Of a DNA stretch of 7,370 nt, positions 1 through 6,053 are shown piece after piece. The translations under genes and the position numbers were made by a program. Below the pieces are notes generated by a model. It did not search any database, was not told the DNA's origin, and was given only the letters and a program-made list of their open reading frames with translations. Origin of the DNA: Terriglobia bacterium (GTDB taxonomy: Bacteria > Acidobacteriota > Terriglobia > UBA7540); NCBI GenBank assembly GCA_030040455.1, contig JASHTR010000324.1, positions 1 through 7,370 of the forward strand, given 5' to 3'. How positions within the stretch are numbered: position 1 is the first letter of the stretch; each line of letters opens with the position of its first letter.

Positions 1-192
1 CAAAGCCACGATGCCTTTGCCCAAGTCACCGGCCAGGGCGATGGCAGCGCGGCCCTTGCTCACGCGCAACACATTATTGAATCCAGGATTGCCGGAGCCC
101 ACCTTCCGGATGTCGATGCCGGAGCCGGCCATGGCGAGCACCGCGAACGGGATCGAGCCCAGCAGGAAGCAAATGATGATGCGAAGGATCAT
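1..192 (-). CDS. plsY: PlsY-type acyl-phosphate:glycerol-3-phosphate acyltransferase (N-terminal part)
   Basis: The N-terminal 64 residues are present; the rest lies beyond the left edge. PlsY is an integral inner-membrane enzyme that moves an acyl group from acyl-phosphate (made by PlsX) to glycerol-3-phosphate, the first acylation of phospholipid synthesis. Seen here: a hydrophobic first helix containing LLGSIPFAVL, then GIDIRKVGSGNPGFNNVLRV at residues 25-44, which matches PlsY conserved motif 1. The usual GNIGATN is GNPGFNN here, so Gly and the final Asn are kept and the middle has diverged. A second hydrophobic stretch begins at ALAGDLGKGIVAL. The ATG at 192 is the first possible start, because the stop codon of the preceding gene lies in the same frame nine bases upstream. 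No clear Shine-Dalgarno is visible, so translation is probably coupled to the upstream acyl-ligase fusion. A divergent paralogue of housekeeping PlsY is possible. Confidence 0.85.
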   Translation of the reverse strand, partial: MILRIIICFLLGSIPFAVLAMAGSGIDIRKVGSGNPGFNNVLRVSKGRAAIALAGDLGKGIVAL

Positions 193-198
193 ATGCCG

Positions 199-3045
199 CT
201 ACCGCGCCAACTTCGCGAGTGATTCCCGGACGCGATCCCGGAGCAGAATCATATCACGAGGGCTGTTCACCTCAGGATGTATGACCTCACCCCACACAAT
301 TTGCGGTGTCGGATCCTCGCCGGGTTTGCCCGCCTCCGGGCTTTCAATGCCAATCTTCGAGTTCCGCGTCCGCGCCTCCGACTTTCGATCTGGCCACGCC
401 ACTCCTTCCGTGTTATGAAGGAAAACGGGCTGGATAGCGCAGGATGTTTCATCCGCTGCGTGCAGCCCATCCAGCCGGAAGCGTGACCGACCGGCCTGCA
501 CTCCGGCGGGCCCGTCCGGCAGGACCAGCACGGAGCCTTGGCTTCCAAGGCACTTTGCTATGCGCTGCCGCAAAGTGCCACCCGGAGGCGAAGACGCTTC
601 ACGCACCAACGGCACCACAAAAGGTCTCAGGAGAAAAGCTGCGGGCGAAGGAAGCTCCGCGAGCACGGCGGCATCCGCGAAACGGAATGGAACCGGAATG
701 CGAGCCATCACCACAAGCGGGTCCAGATGACCGGGGCGATTGGCAATGAAAACGATGGGTTTGCCCCCGTTGAGCCTTTCGGTTCCCATCTGCCTTACCG
801 AGTGTCCGCTCAGCCACAGGATGCTACGAGCGGCTGCTCGCGCCAGCGCATGAGGAGCGCTTCTTCCCGGCGCAAGGCGCGCCGCGCAACCCCCAGCATA
901 GGCCACCAAACCAAACAAGGAAGCTCGCGATGAGCGATGCAACCATGCCACAACATTCCGCCGCGCCAACTCGAGCCAGTTTCCAAGATTTTCGAGCTCC
1001 AGCCGGGCGAATTGCATCCAGGGAGGGCGACGACTCCCTGAGAGTTTCCCTTCAAGATAAAGCGCGCGCGTGGCAGCACGCCGAATTTTCCCGCTGCTGG
1101 TCTTCGGAATGCTCTGCGGCGCGACAAGAACCACTTTGTCCGGCGGAAGGCCCAGCACTAAATCGACACTCCTCACAACACCTTCTTCAATGTGCTGCAA
1201 TTCACCGGCGGAAACAGCACGTGTTTCCGCCACAACCACCAGACGCTCTGTGCCGGTGTGCGGATCGAGTGCACCAAAGGCCGCAACGCACCCTTTGCGG
1301 ATTCCGGGAACCTCTGCGGCTGCCGCCTCAATTTCCTGCGGAATGATGTTCCGTCCGGACTTGATAATGCAATCCTTCAGGCGGCCCGTAACATAAAGCT
1401 CGCCGTTTGCCCAGTAGCCCAGGTCGCCCGAATCCATCCATCCGTCTTCGGTGATGACGGCGGAAGTCGCCCTGGGATTGCGGTAATAGCCTGCCGTTCG
1501 CGAGAGGCCACGGAAGAAAATACGGCCTTGCATCCGCTCCCCAACTTCTCTACCTTCTTCATCCAGCAGCTTCACCTCGTGGCCAGGCATGGGGCGGCCA
1601 TTGGCAACGAAGCGCAGGACGTTGGTTTCATCGGACGGCGCGGGCACGGCACGCCCTTCCGCCTCAAAAAGACCGCGCCGAATGACATCAATCACCGGCA
1701 ACCGGTTCATCGGCGTGAAAGCGAGCGCTACGGAAGATTCCGCAAGGCCGTAGCAAGGCACAAAGCTTTCTGCGCGGAAACCATAAGGCTTGAAGCGCGC
1801 AGCAAAGCGTGTCAGCGTGTCGGGCAGCACCGCCTCACCAGCATTGATCGCCACTCGCCATCGGCTCAGGTCGAGGTCCTCAAGAGCTTTTTCCGGAATT
1901 TTGCGCGCGCACAATTCGTAGGAGAAATTCGGCGCCGGGCAGAGCGAGCCTCGCGAATCGTGCATCGCCCAGAGCCAGCGCTCCGGGCGGCTGAGGAAGG
2001 CATGCGGTGACATCACCGTGATCGGCGCGCCATGATAGACGCTAAAAAGCCACGAGCCAATCAGGCCCATATCGTGATAGAGCGGCAGCCAGCTTACCAC
2101 GTAATCATCCGGGCGAAACGCGACGGACCATCCAATCCCCCTAACATTTGCTAAAACATTGGCGTGCGTCAGGACAACACCTTTCGGGTCGCCCGTGCTT
2201 CCCGAAGTGTATTGAATGAAGGCGATCTCGGCAGGATTAATGCCGCGGCCCGGAAGCTTGCCGCCAGAGCGACAGAGCGCCTCGACGCTGGTCACTTCAA
2301 TGAGGCTGGGGATGCTCAGCCGCATAATCTGTGAGACGGCGCGGACACGATCGAAACTGATGAGGAAACGAACTTCCGCATTCTTTAGAATCGTCACCTG
2401 GCGCCGGACATATTCCTCGATCTTGTCTGGCCTCGCCGGCGGATAGATGGGCACGGCCACGCCGCCGGCCAGCATGACGCCAAAGAAGGCATAAAAGAAG
2501 TCGGCACAGGTAGGCAGCATGATCGCCACCGTCTCGTTCGGGCGCAAACCGGCATCCAGCAATCCTGCCGCAACCCGGGAAGCCATTTCAAGGAGTTGGC
2601 CGTACGTAATATCACGGCCCGAATCCTCTTCGAGCAGATGAACCTGCACGCGGTCAGGCTCAAATTGAGCGTGGCGGTGGAGCACTTCCACCCAGTTCGT
2701 CGCCGAGGTGGGCGCCTCCGGCGCGTTGCGCGAGGGTTGGACAATGCGGTAGCGCGACTTCTGGCCAGAAGGCGCCGCGCCGTCAAAGATAGCGCGCACC
2801 CAATCCGCGGGCGTTTCCGCTTCCTGCGCCACTTCCTCCGGCAACCGCGTTTTAAAGCGCGCTTCAAGCCGCACCAGCAGCTCAACCCGCTCCAGGCTTC
2901 CAAGGCCCAGGTCGCGGTCGAGATGTGAGTCCATGGCGAGACTTTCCGCAGCGCGTTGAGAGCCCAGCTCGAGCAGAAGGTCGCGGACGACTTCGAGAGT
3001 TTGCCCCTCCAGGGAGGCGTCAACGGTTTTAGAAGTTATGGGCAT
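199..3045 (-). CDS. ACP - fatty acyl-AMP ligase - PlsC-like acyltransferase fusion protein
   Basis: 948 residues in three parts. Residues about 12-90 form an acyl carrier protein; the phosphopantetheine serine is Ser50 in LGLGSLERVELL, with Gly where Asp of the DSL motif is usual. Residues about 115-665 form an adenylate-forming domain with the P-loop YTSGSTGDPKGV (279-290), WLPLYHDMGLIG (319-330), YGLAESS (432-438), DSGDLGY (538-544), the hinge GRLKDCIIKSGRN (554-566) and the catalytic lysine Lys653 in PKTSSGKIRR. The YPPARPDKIEEYVRRQ segment resembles fatty acyl-AMP ligases (FAAL), which load ACPs rather than CoA. Residues about 740-948 resemble the PlsC/LPLAT fold: ANRPGHLDPL (768-777) matches the NHxSxxD motif but with Arg770 for the catalytic His, and VLPDGPAG (841-848) stands where FPEGTRS is usual. 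It probably activates a fatty acid, self-loads it and presents it to the upstream reductase or to an acyltransferase. The ATG has little Shine-Dalgarno support and sits 11 bases after an inverted repeat. Domain calls are firm; whether the acyltransferase is active is doubtful. Confidence 0.94.
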   Translation of the reverse strand: MPITSKTVDASLEGQTLEVVRDLLLELGSQRAAESLAMDSHLDRDLGLGSLERVELLVRLEARFKTRLPEEVAQEAETPADWVRAIFDGAAPSGQKSRYRIVQPSRNAPEAPTSATNWVEVLHRHAQFEPDRVQVHLLEEDSGRDITYGQLLEMASRVAAGLLDAGLRPNETVAIMLPTCADFFYAFFGVMLAGGVAVPIYPPARPDKIEEYVRRQVTILKNAEVRFLISFDRVRAVSQIMRLSIPSLIEVTSVEALCRSGGKLPGRGINPAEIAFIQYTSGSTGDPKGVVLTHANVLANVRGIGWSVAFRPDDYVVSWLPLYHDMGLIGSWLFSVYHGAPITVMSPHAFLSRPERWLWAMHDSRGSLCPAPNFSYELCARKIPEKALEDLDLSRWRVAINAGEAVLPDTLTRFAARFKPYGFRAESFVPCYGLAESSVALAFTPMNRLPVIDVIRRGLFEAEGRAVPAPSDETNVLRFVANGRPMPGHEVKLLDEEGREVGERMQGRIFFRGLSRTAGYYRNPRATSAVITEDGWMDSGDLGYWANGELYVTGRLKDCIIKSGRNIIPQEIEAAAAEVPGIRKGCVAAFGALDPHTGTERLVVVAETRAVSAGELQHIEEGVVRSVDLVLGLPPDKVVLVAPQSIPKTSSGKIRRAATRALYLEGKLSGSRRPPWMQFARLELENLGNWLELARRNVVAWLHRSSRASLFGLVAYAGGCAARLAPGRSAPHALARAAARSILWLSGHSVRQMGTERLNGGKPIVFIANRPGHLDPLVVMARIPVPFRFADAAVLAELPSPAAFLLRPFVVPLVREASSPPGGTLRQRIAKCLGSQGSVLVLPDGPAGVQAGRSRFRLDGLHAADETSCAIQPVFLHNTEGVAWPDRKSEARTRNSKIGIESPEAGKPGEDPTPQIVWGEVIHPEVNSPRDMILLRDRVRESLAKLAR

Positions 3046-3056
3046 GGCTCAGACGG

Positions 3057-3154
3057 CAGTGACAAGCGCAAGAAGTTGAAAGTTAAGGGTTGAAGATCCA
3101 CACTCTTTTGACTGTCAACCTTTGACTTTCAACTCGTCATTCATCTTGTCACTG
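3057..3154. repeat. Nested inverted repeat filling the gap between the reductase and ligase genes
   Basis: Outer arms CAGTGACAAG (3057-3066) and CTTGTCACTG (3145-3154) are a perfect 10-base inverted repeat. Inside them, 3074-3093 and 3115-3134 form a 20-base inverted repeat with two mismatches, around a 21-base AT-rich loop (3094-3114). The two inner mismatches would be G-U wobbles in plus-strand RNA but A-C mismatches in the minus-strand message that the flanking genes make. The element occupies nearly all of the 112-base gap, starting three bases after the reductase stop and ending 11 bases before the next start codon. No U-tract follows either arm, so it is not a standard intrinsic terminator. 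It could be an RNA processing or stabilising stem, a translation-modulating hairpin, or a REP/MITE-like interspersed palindrome. Confidence 0.85.
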
Positions 3155-3157
3155 CTT

Positions 3158-4720
3158 TTATATCTTAAACGTCCATTCGCGCACCGCCTCGGGTTGCACC
3201 CATTTCTCGATCCCCTCAATCTGGTTCTTGATCCAATAGTTCTTCCAATCAATCGCTTCCGGGCGCCAGGGAAGCGACTGCCGGCCAGCGTCGGAAAGAG
3301 CCGCATAGGCATTGCGCATGTTTTCACACTCGAAGATATAACGATTCTGCAAAACGAACGGCAGGTATTGCCCTAAAGTTTGCTCGCGGAATCTCGACTG
3401 AAGGTCGAGCTTGCGCAATTCCGTCAGGGTGCCTTCCAGCCACCGCGATCCCGGCAAGCCAGTCTTCTGGAGCGTCGCTTTAGCACCTTCCATCAGCCTC
3501 TGCACGCGGGCAACGCCCTTCTGCAGCTTCAGGCGGCGGTCCTGTGCCTCTTCCTCTGAGACAAACCGAACCCGCGAGCGCAGTCCCGCGCCCGCGATTA
3601 AACCGACGAGCGCGCGACTCCAGGCTTCTCCATTCCTGCGCAGCCGTGCTTCGGCGTCGAGCAGGGCTACCACTGCGCCCAACTCGACGGGATTGACGTC
3701 GGCAGATGCCAATTGATAGACCTTTTCGTGCCGCCCTTCAAGCAGAAGAGCGCCTACGGTAAGAATGCCCGCGGCCGCCATATCGACGGGGATAATTTCA
3801 AGAGGGGCATCCTCCCGCACGGGCCAATCCTTCAGTCCTCCAAGCGCCATCAGAACAAGAGGAGCCGCTGTGCGCCCGCCTTCAATCCAGCCCGGGAACG
3901 GGAACTGCCAGGCGCTTTCAACAATGGCTGGCCGCACGATCGCAAATTCGAGACCCTCCGCCGCAGCGGTCATCTGCTCCCCAAGACTCTTCGCATAGGT
4001 ATAAGTATTCACCCAGCCCCAGTTTGCAGCCCGCTGCTTGCCAAGAACAACAAGCCGCTGAGAGAGCTCGCGGGACCGTTTCCGCACGTCGCCAGTCGAG
4101 CCATCGGACGCATAAATCTGCCGGATCATTTTCCGCGCGAGATGCAACTCTTCCTCCGGCTCGAAGCTCCCGTCTCCCGGGCCGCGCCGATGAGGGTAAA
4201 AACCGATAATCGGCTCAGACTCCTCAATCAACCCATCTGCTTCACCACACACAAAACATGTGGAAACGTGCAGCAGCTTAGCTCCCGTCTCTCGCGCAAG
4301 GCTGATAACGTTTTGAACGCCGTCGACGTTAGAGCTGAACGAGTCATCAAGCGGGGGAAAGAAATCCACCCGACCCGCGCAATTGAGAATAATGCCAATC
4401 CGGCCAGCCAGACGATTTATAGCTTCGCCCGCGAGACCGCAGTAAGGCGTGCTAATATCTCCCGGCCAGACGGTGACTTTTGTCTTCAGAAGTTCCTCGT
4501 TTTTATGCCGCCAAATAGAAGCGAGGGCGGGAGACTTCACTGTTTCGTCAAAAAAACGCTCGCGGGCAGAAAGATCACTTTGCGCGCGGAGCAAGATGTG
4601 CAAGTGCTTGAAATGAGGGAAACGGTCGAGCAGTAGCCCCAGGACCACCTTGCCGAGAAAGCCGCTTGCTCCGGTTAAGAGCATCTCGTGCTCGCTGAAA
4701 ATCTCGCCGGGGTCCGTCAA
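3158..4720 (-). CDS. Fatty acyl-CoA/ACP reductase (FAR family, extended SDR, NAD-binding_4)
   Basis: 520 residues. FAR enzymes use NADPH to reduce acyl-CoA or acyl-ACP thioesters to fatty alcohol, or stop at the aldehyde. The N-terminus carries the Rossmann motif LLTGASGFLGK (14-24). The SDR active site is visible: the LHVSTCFVCG strand (150-159, Ser153/Thr154) and Tyr240-x-x-x-Lys244 in WVNTYTYAKSLGE, followed by IVRPAIVESA (261-270). Between them is a charged helical insert (about 175-235) normal for FARs. The C-terminal part, with LPFVLQNRYIFECENMR (453-469) and IDWKNYWIKNQIEGIEKWV (490-508), matches the FAR C-terminal (sterile) domain, which favours a true FAR over a simple thioester reductase. 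The start is TTG at 4720, chosen because GGGAGGAA lies just upstream; the next in-frame ATG (4684) would leave almost nothing before the first beta strand. It is the first gene of a minus-strand operon with the ACP/ligase fusion, which may deliver its substrate. Whether the product is alcohol or aldehyde cannot be read from sequence. Confidence 0.93.
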   Translation of the reverse strand: MTDPGEIFSEHEMLLTGASGFLGKVVLGLLLDRFPHFKHLHILLRAQSDLSARERFFDETVKSPALASIWRHKNEELLKTKVTVWPGDISTPYCGLAGEAINRLAGRIGIILNCAGRVDFFPPLDDSFSSNVDGVQNVISLARETGAKLLHVSTCFVCGEADGLIEESEPIIGFYPHRRGPGDGSFEPEEELHLARKMIRQIYASDGSTGDVRKRSRELSQRLVVLGKQRAANWGWVNTYTYAKSLGEQMTAAAEGLEFAIVRPAIVESAWQFPFPGWIEGGRTAAPLVLMALGGLKDWPVREDAPLEIIPVDMAAAGILTVGALLLEGRHEKVYQLASADVNPVELGAVVALLDAEARLRRNGEAWSRALVGLIAGAGLRSRVRFVSEEEAQDRRLKLQKGVARVQRLMEGAKATLQKTGLPGSRWLEGTLTELRKLDLQSRFREQTLGQYLPFVLQNRYIFECENMRNAYAALSDAGRQSLPWRPEAIDWKNYWIKNQIEGIEKWVQPEAVREWTFKI

Positions 4721-4723
4721 TCG

Positions 4724-4731
4724 TTCCTCCC
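4724..4731 (-). promoter_or_regulatory. Strong Shine-Dalgarno for the TTG start of the reductase
   Basis: On the minus strand this reads GGGAGGAA, three bases before the TTG at 4720 (five bases from the GGAGG core). No in-frame ATG or GTG exists between the upstream in-frame TGA (4748-4750) and this TTG, so the site decides the start. Confidence 0.75.
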
Positions 4732-4772
4732 GCGCTCTGAGAGGAGATCACGAGAGAGCGCGACTGAGAAAT

Positions 4773-4800
4773 GTTATCGACCGTCTCCGCAGATTGTCAA
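4773..4800 (-). promoter_or_regulatory. Sigma70-like promoter for the lipid operon
   Basis: The minus strand reads TTGACA (4800-4795, perfect -35), a 16-base spacer, then GATAAC (4778-4773, four of six matches to the -10). The predicted transcript starts near 4766, giving a leader of about 45 bases before the TTG start. The site lies in the 153-base gap between two divergent genes. It is a motif match only. Confidence 0.5.
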
Positions 4801-4862
4801 GAAACACTCGCCGTTTTCCGGCATTACCGTTGCGGAAGCGGCTGTAATGGCGGAATATTATC

Positions 4863-4867
4863 AGGAG
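4863..4867 (+). promoter_or_regulatory. Shine-Dalgarno deciding the HDAC-like start
   Basis: AGGAG with a six-base spacer to the ATG at 4874. It supports this start over the in-frame ATG at 4847 and over longer forms that would overlap the divergent reductase gene. Confidence 0.65.
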
Positions 4868-4873
4868 CAAGCA

Positions 4874-5776
4874 ATGAGGCTGATCTACTCTGACCAATAC
4901 GATTTGAACCTCGGCCAGCACGTTTTCCCTTCAGTCAAATACAAGCTGACCCGGGACAGGCTGCTGGAGGATGGCGCCGCGCAGGAGCAAGACTTCGTTG
5001 AGCCGGAGCCTGCTTCCGATGAGGACATTGCTCGCGTCCACCACCGGGAATACATCGAAAAACTGAAGCGCGGAACCCTCACTCCGGAAGAAATTGTTCG
5101 CATGGAAGTCCCTTATTCCCCGGAGTTGGTGCGGGCCGTGTGGCTCGCGGCGGGAGGGTCGATTCTTGCCGGAGCGCTGGCCCTTAAGCAGTCGGCAGCC
5201 GTCAACCTGGGTGGAGGATTTCACCACGCCTTTCCCGGTCACGGCGAAGGCTTCTGCGTGCTTCACGATGTGGCTGTCGCCATCCGCCGATTGCAAAAGG
5301 ACCGCGCCATCCGCACCGCCATGACGGTGGACTGCGACGTGCACCAGGGAAACGGTACCGCATTTATTTTCCGAGACGATCCGTCGGTTTTCACCTTCTC
5401 CATTCACCAGGAGCGGAATTACCCCTTTCCGAAACCACCGGGGAATCTGGACGTCAACCTGGAAGACGGTATCGAAGATGAAGAATACCTGGCGGCCCTT
5501 GAGGAGGGATTGGATCGATCATTGGCGCAATTCAAACCTGACCTTATCTTTTACGTCGCCGGGGCTGATCCGTACCGCGAAGATCAACTCGGTGGGCTGC
5601 GGCTCAGCATGGAGGGTCTCGTGCGGCGAGACCGAATGGTATTCGAGAAGGCAAAGCATATTCCCGTCGCCGTGACGTTGGCGGGCGGTTATGCCCGGCG
5701 GTTGGAGGACACAGTCCGTATCCATGCCAACACGGCGCGCGTCGCCAAAGAATATGCGCGGGACGACGAACAATGA
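4874..5776 (+). CDS. Histone deacetylase family zinc hydrolase, class IV (HDAC11-like)
   Basis: 300 residues, the usual size of a single bacterial HDAC-like domain. These enzymes remove acyl groups from lysines or other amines with one zinc ion. The fold signature is complete: HVFPSVKYKLTRDRL near the start, the His pair His117/His118 in GGGFHHAFPGHGEGFCVLHD, zinc ligands Asp155 and His157 in DCDVHQGNGT, the third ligand Asp232 in VAGADPYREDQLGGL, and catalytic Tyr273 in LAGGY. The DVHQGNG and DQLGG spellings, with SIHQERNYPFPKP between, resemble class IV (HDAC11) rather than AcuC or class II. The start at 4874 is preceded by AGGAG (4863-4867) six bases away and gives an N-terminus that begins at the first beta strand; the ATG at 4847 has weaker ribosome-binding support. 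No signal peptide, so cytoplasmic. It diverges from the lipid operon. The substrate is unknown; bacteria lack canonical histones, and a protein or small acylated amine is possible. Confidence 0.93.
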   Translation: MRLIYSDQYDLNLGQHVFPSVKYKLTRDRLLEDGAAQEQDFVEPEPASDEDIARVHHREYIEKLKRGTLTPEEIVRMEVPYSPELVRAVWLAAGGSILAGALALKQSAAVNLGGGFHHAFPGHGEGFCVLHDVAVAIRRLQKDRAIRTAMTVDCDVHQGNGTAFIFRDDPSVFTFSIHQERNYPFPKPPGNLDVNLEDGIEDEEYLAALEEGLDRSLAQFKPDLIFYVAGADPYREDQLGGLRLSMEGLVRRDRMVFEKAKHIPVAVTLAGGYARRLEDTVRIHANTARVAKEYARDDEQ

Positions 5777-5902
5777 AGAGTAGCCGCGGCGAGCGCTTTC
5801 CTGGCCGTGGGCTTTCCCGCGGGTAGCACAGCGCGGATAAGCTGCAACCAAATCCATGGTGCGATCATTCCCACACAGGCGAGAATTAAATGTAACGGAC
5901 CC

Positions 5903-5937
5903 CCCGCTTTCGCGAGGGCGACCGCGGGCGTATTTTT
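5903..5937 (+). terminator. GC-rich hairpin followed by a T-run, possible terminator of the HDAC-like gene
   Basis: CCCGC (5903-5907) pairs with GCGGG (5924-5928), and inside it TCGC (5910-5913) pairs with GCGA (5918-5921) around a GAGG loop, with a symmetric two-by-two internal mismatch. CGTATTTTT follows at 5929-5937. The T-run is short and offset by four bases from the stem. It lies about 125 bases after the HDAC-like stop and before the next gene on the same strand. It could instead be a dispersed GC-rich palindrome. Confidence 0.45.
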
Positions 5938-5996
5938 AAGGCAGCTTCCGAGGCATTGGATTGACCGTATGCTTCCTCTTGCCCGGAATCCCGGCC

Positions 5997-6025
5997 TTGA
6001 GAGTTGGCTTCGGGGCTGGTAGATT
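5997..6025 (+). promoter_or_regulatory. Sigma70-like promoter for the TPR protein and ETF-QO genes
   Basis: TTGAGA (5997-6002, five of six matches to the -35), a 17-base spacer, then TAGATT (6020-6025, four of six to the -10). The predicted start near 6032 leaves a short leader carrying the ribosome-binding site at 6044-6049. It lies downstream of the hairpin at 5903-5937. Motif match only. Confidence 0.42.
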
Positions 6026-6043
6026 AAATAGAGTTTTCGAGAA

Positions 6044-6049
6044 AGGTGG
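6044..6049 (+). promoter_or_regulatory. Shine-Dalgarno deciding the GTG start of the TPR protein
   Basis: AGGTGG four bases before the GTG at 6054. It supports this start over the in-frame upstream start at 5961, which would add a 31-residue stretch unlike the family and would overlap the predicted promoter. Confidence 0.6.
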
Positions 6050-6053
6050 AACG

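Noticed and set aside
1192..2010. 272-codon open frame on the plus strand
   Set aside because: It lies wholly opposite the ligase domain of the fusion gene, shows no recognisable domain and is rich in Arg and Ala, as expected of the complement of a GC-rich gene.
3115..3144. Nine-codon frame between the reductase and the fusion gene, minus strand
   Set aside because: It is a by-product of the inverted repeat sequence, with no ribosome-binding site of note.
3057..3154. Intrinsic terminator between the reductase and the fusion gene
   Set aside because: No U-tract follows the stem in the minus-strand message, and the flanking genes fit one pathway, so cotranscription is more likely.
3713..4636. 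307-codon open frame on the plus strand
   Set aside because: Opposite strand of the fatty acyl reductase, whose motifs are clear; this frame has no family features.
4794..4861. Plus-strand promoter candidates (TTGTCA, TTGCGG) for the HDAC-like gene
   Set aside because: Spacings to AT-rich -10 candidates are 20 bases or more, or the -10 would overlap the ribosome-binding site.
4688..4873. Longer N-terminus for the HDAC-like protein
   Set aside because: It would overlap the start of the divergent reductase, has an uncharacteristic basic sequence, and the ATG at 4874 has a better ribosome-binding site and the family N-terminus.
5689..5874. Small hydrophobic open frame on the minus strand
   Set aside because: Mostly antisense to the HDAC-like gene end; starts at GTG with no Shine-Dalgarno and matches no family I recognise.
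5961..6053. Longer N-terminus for the TPR protein starting at TTG 5961
   Set aside because: The added 31 residues do not fit the family, and AGGTGG positions the GTG at 6054.
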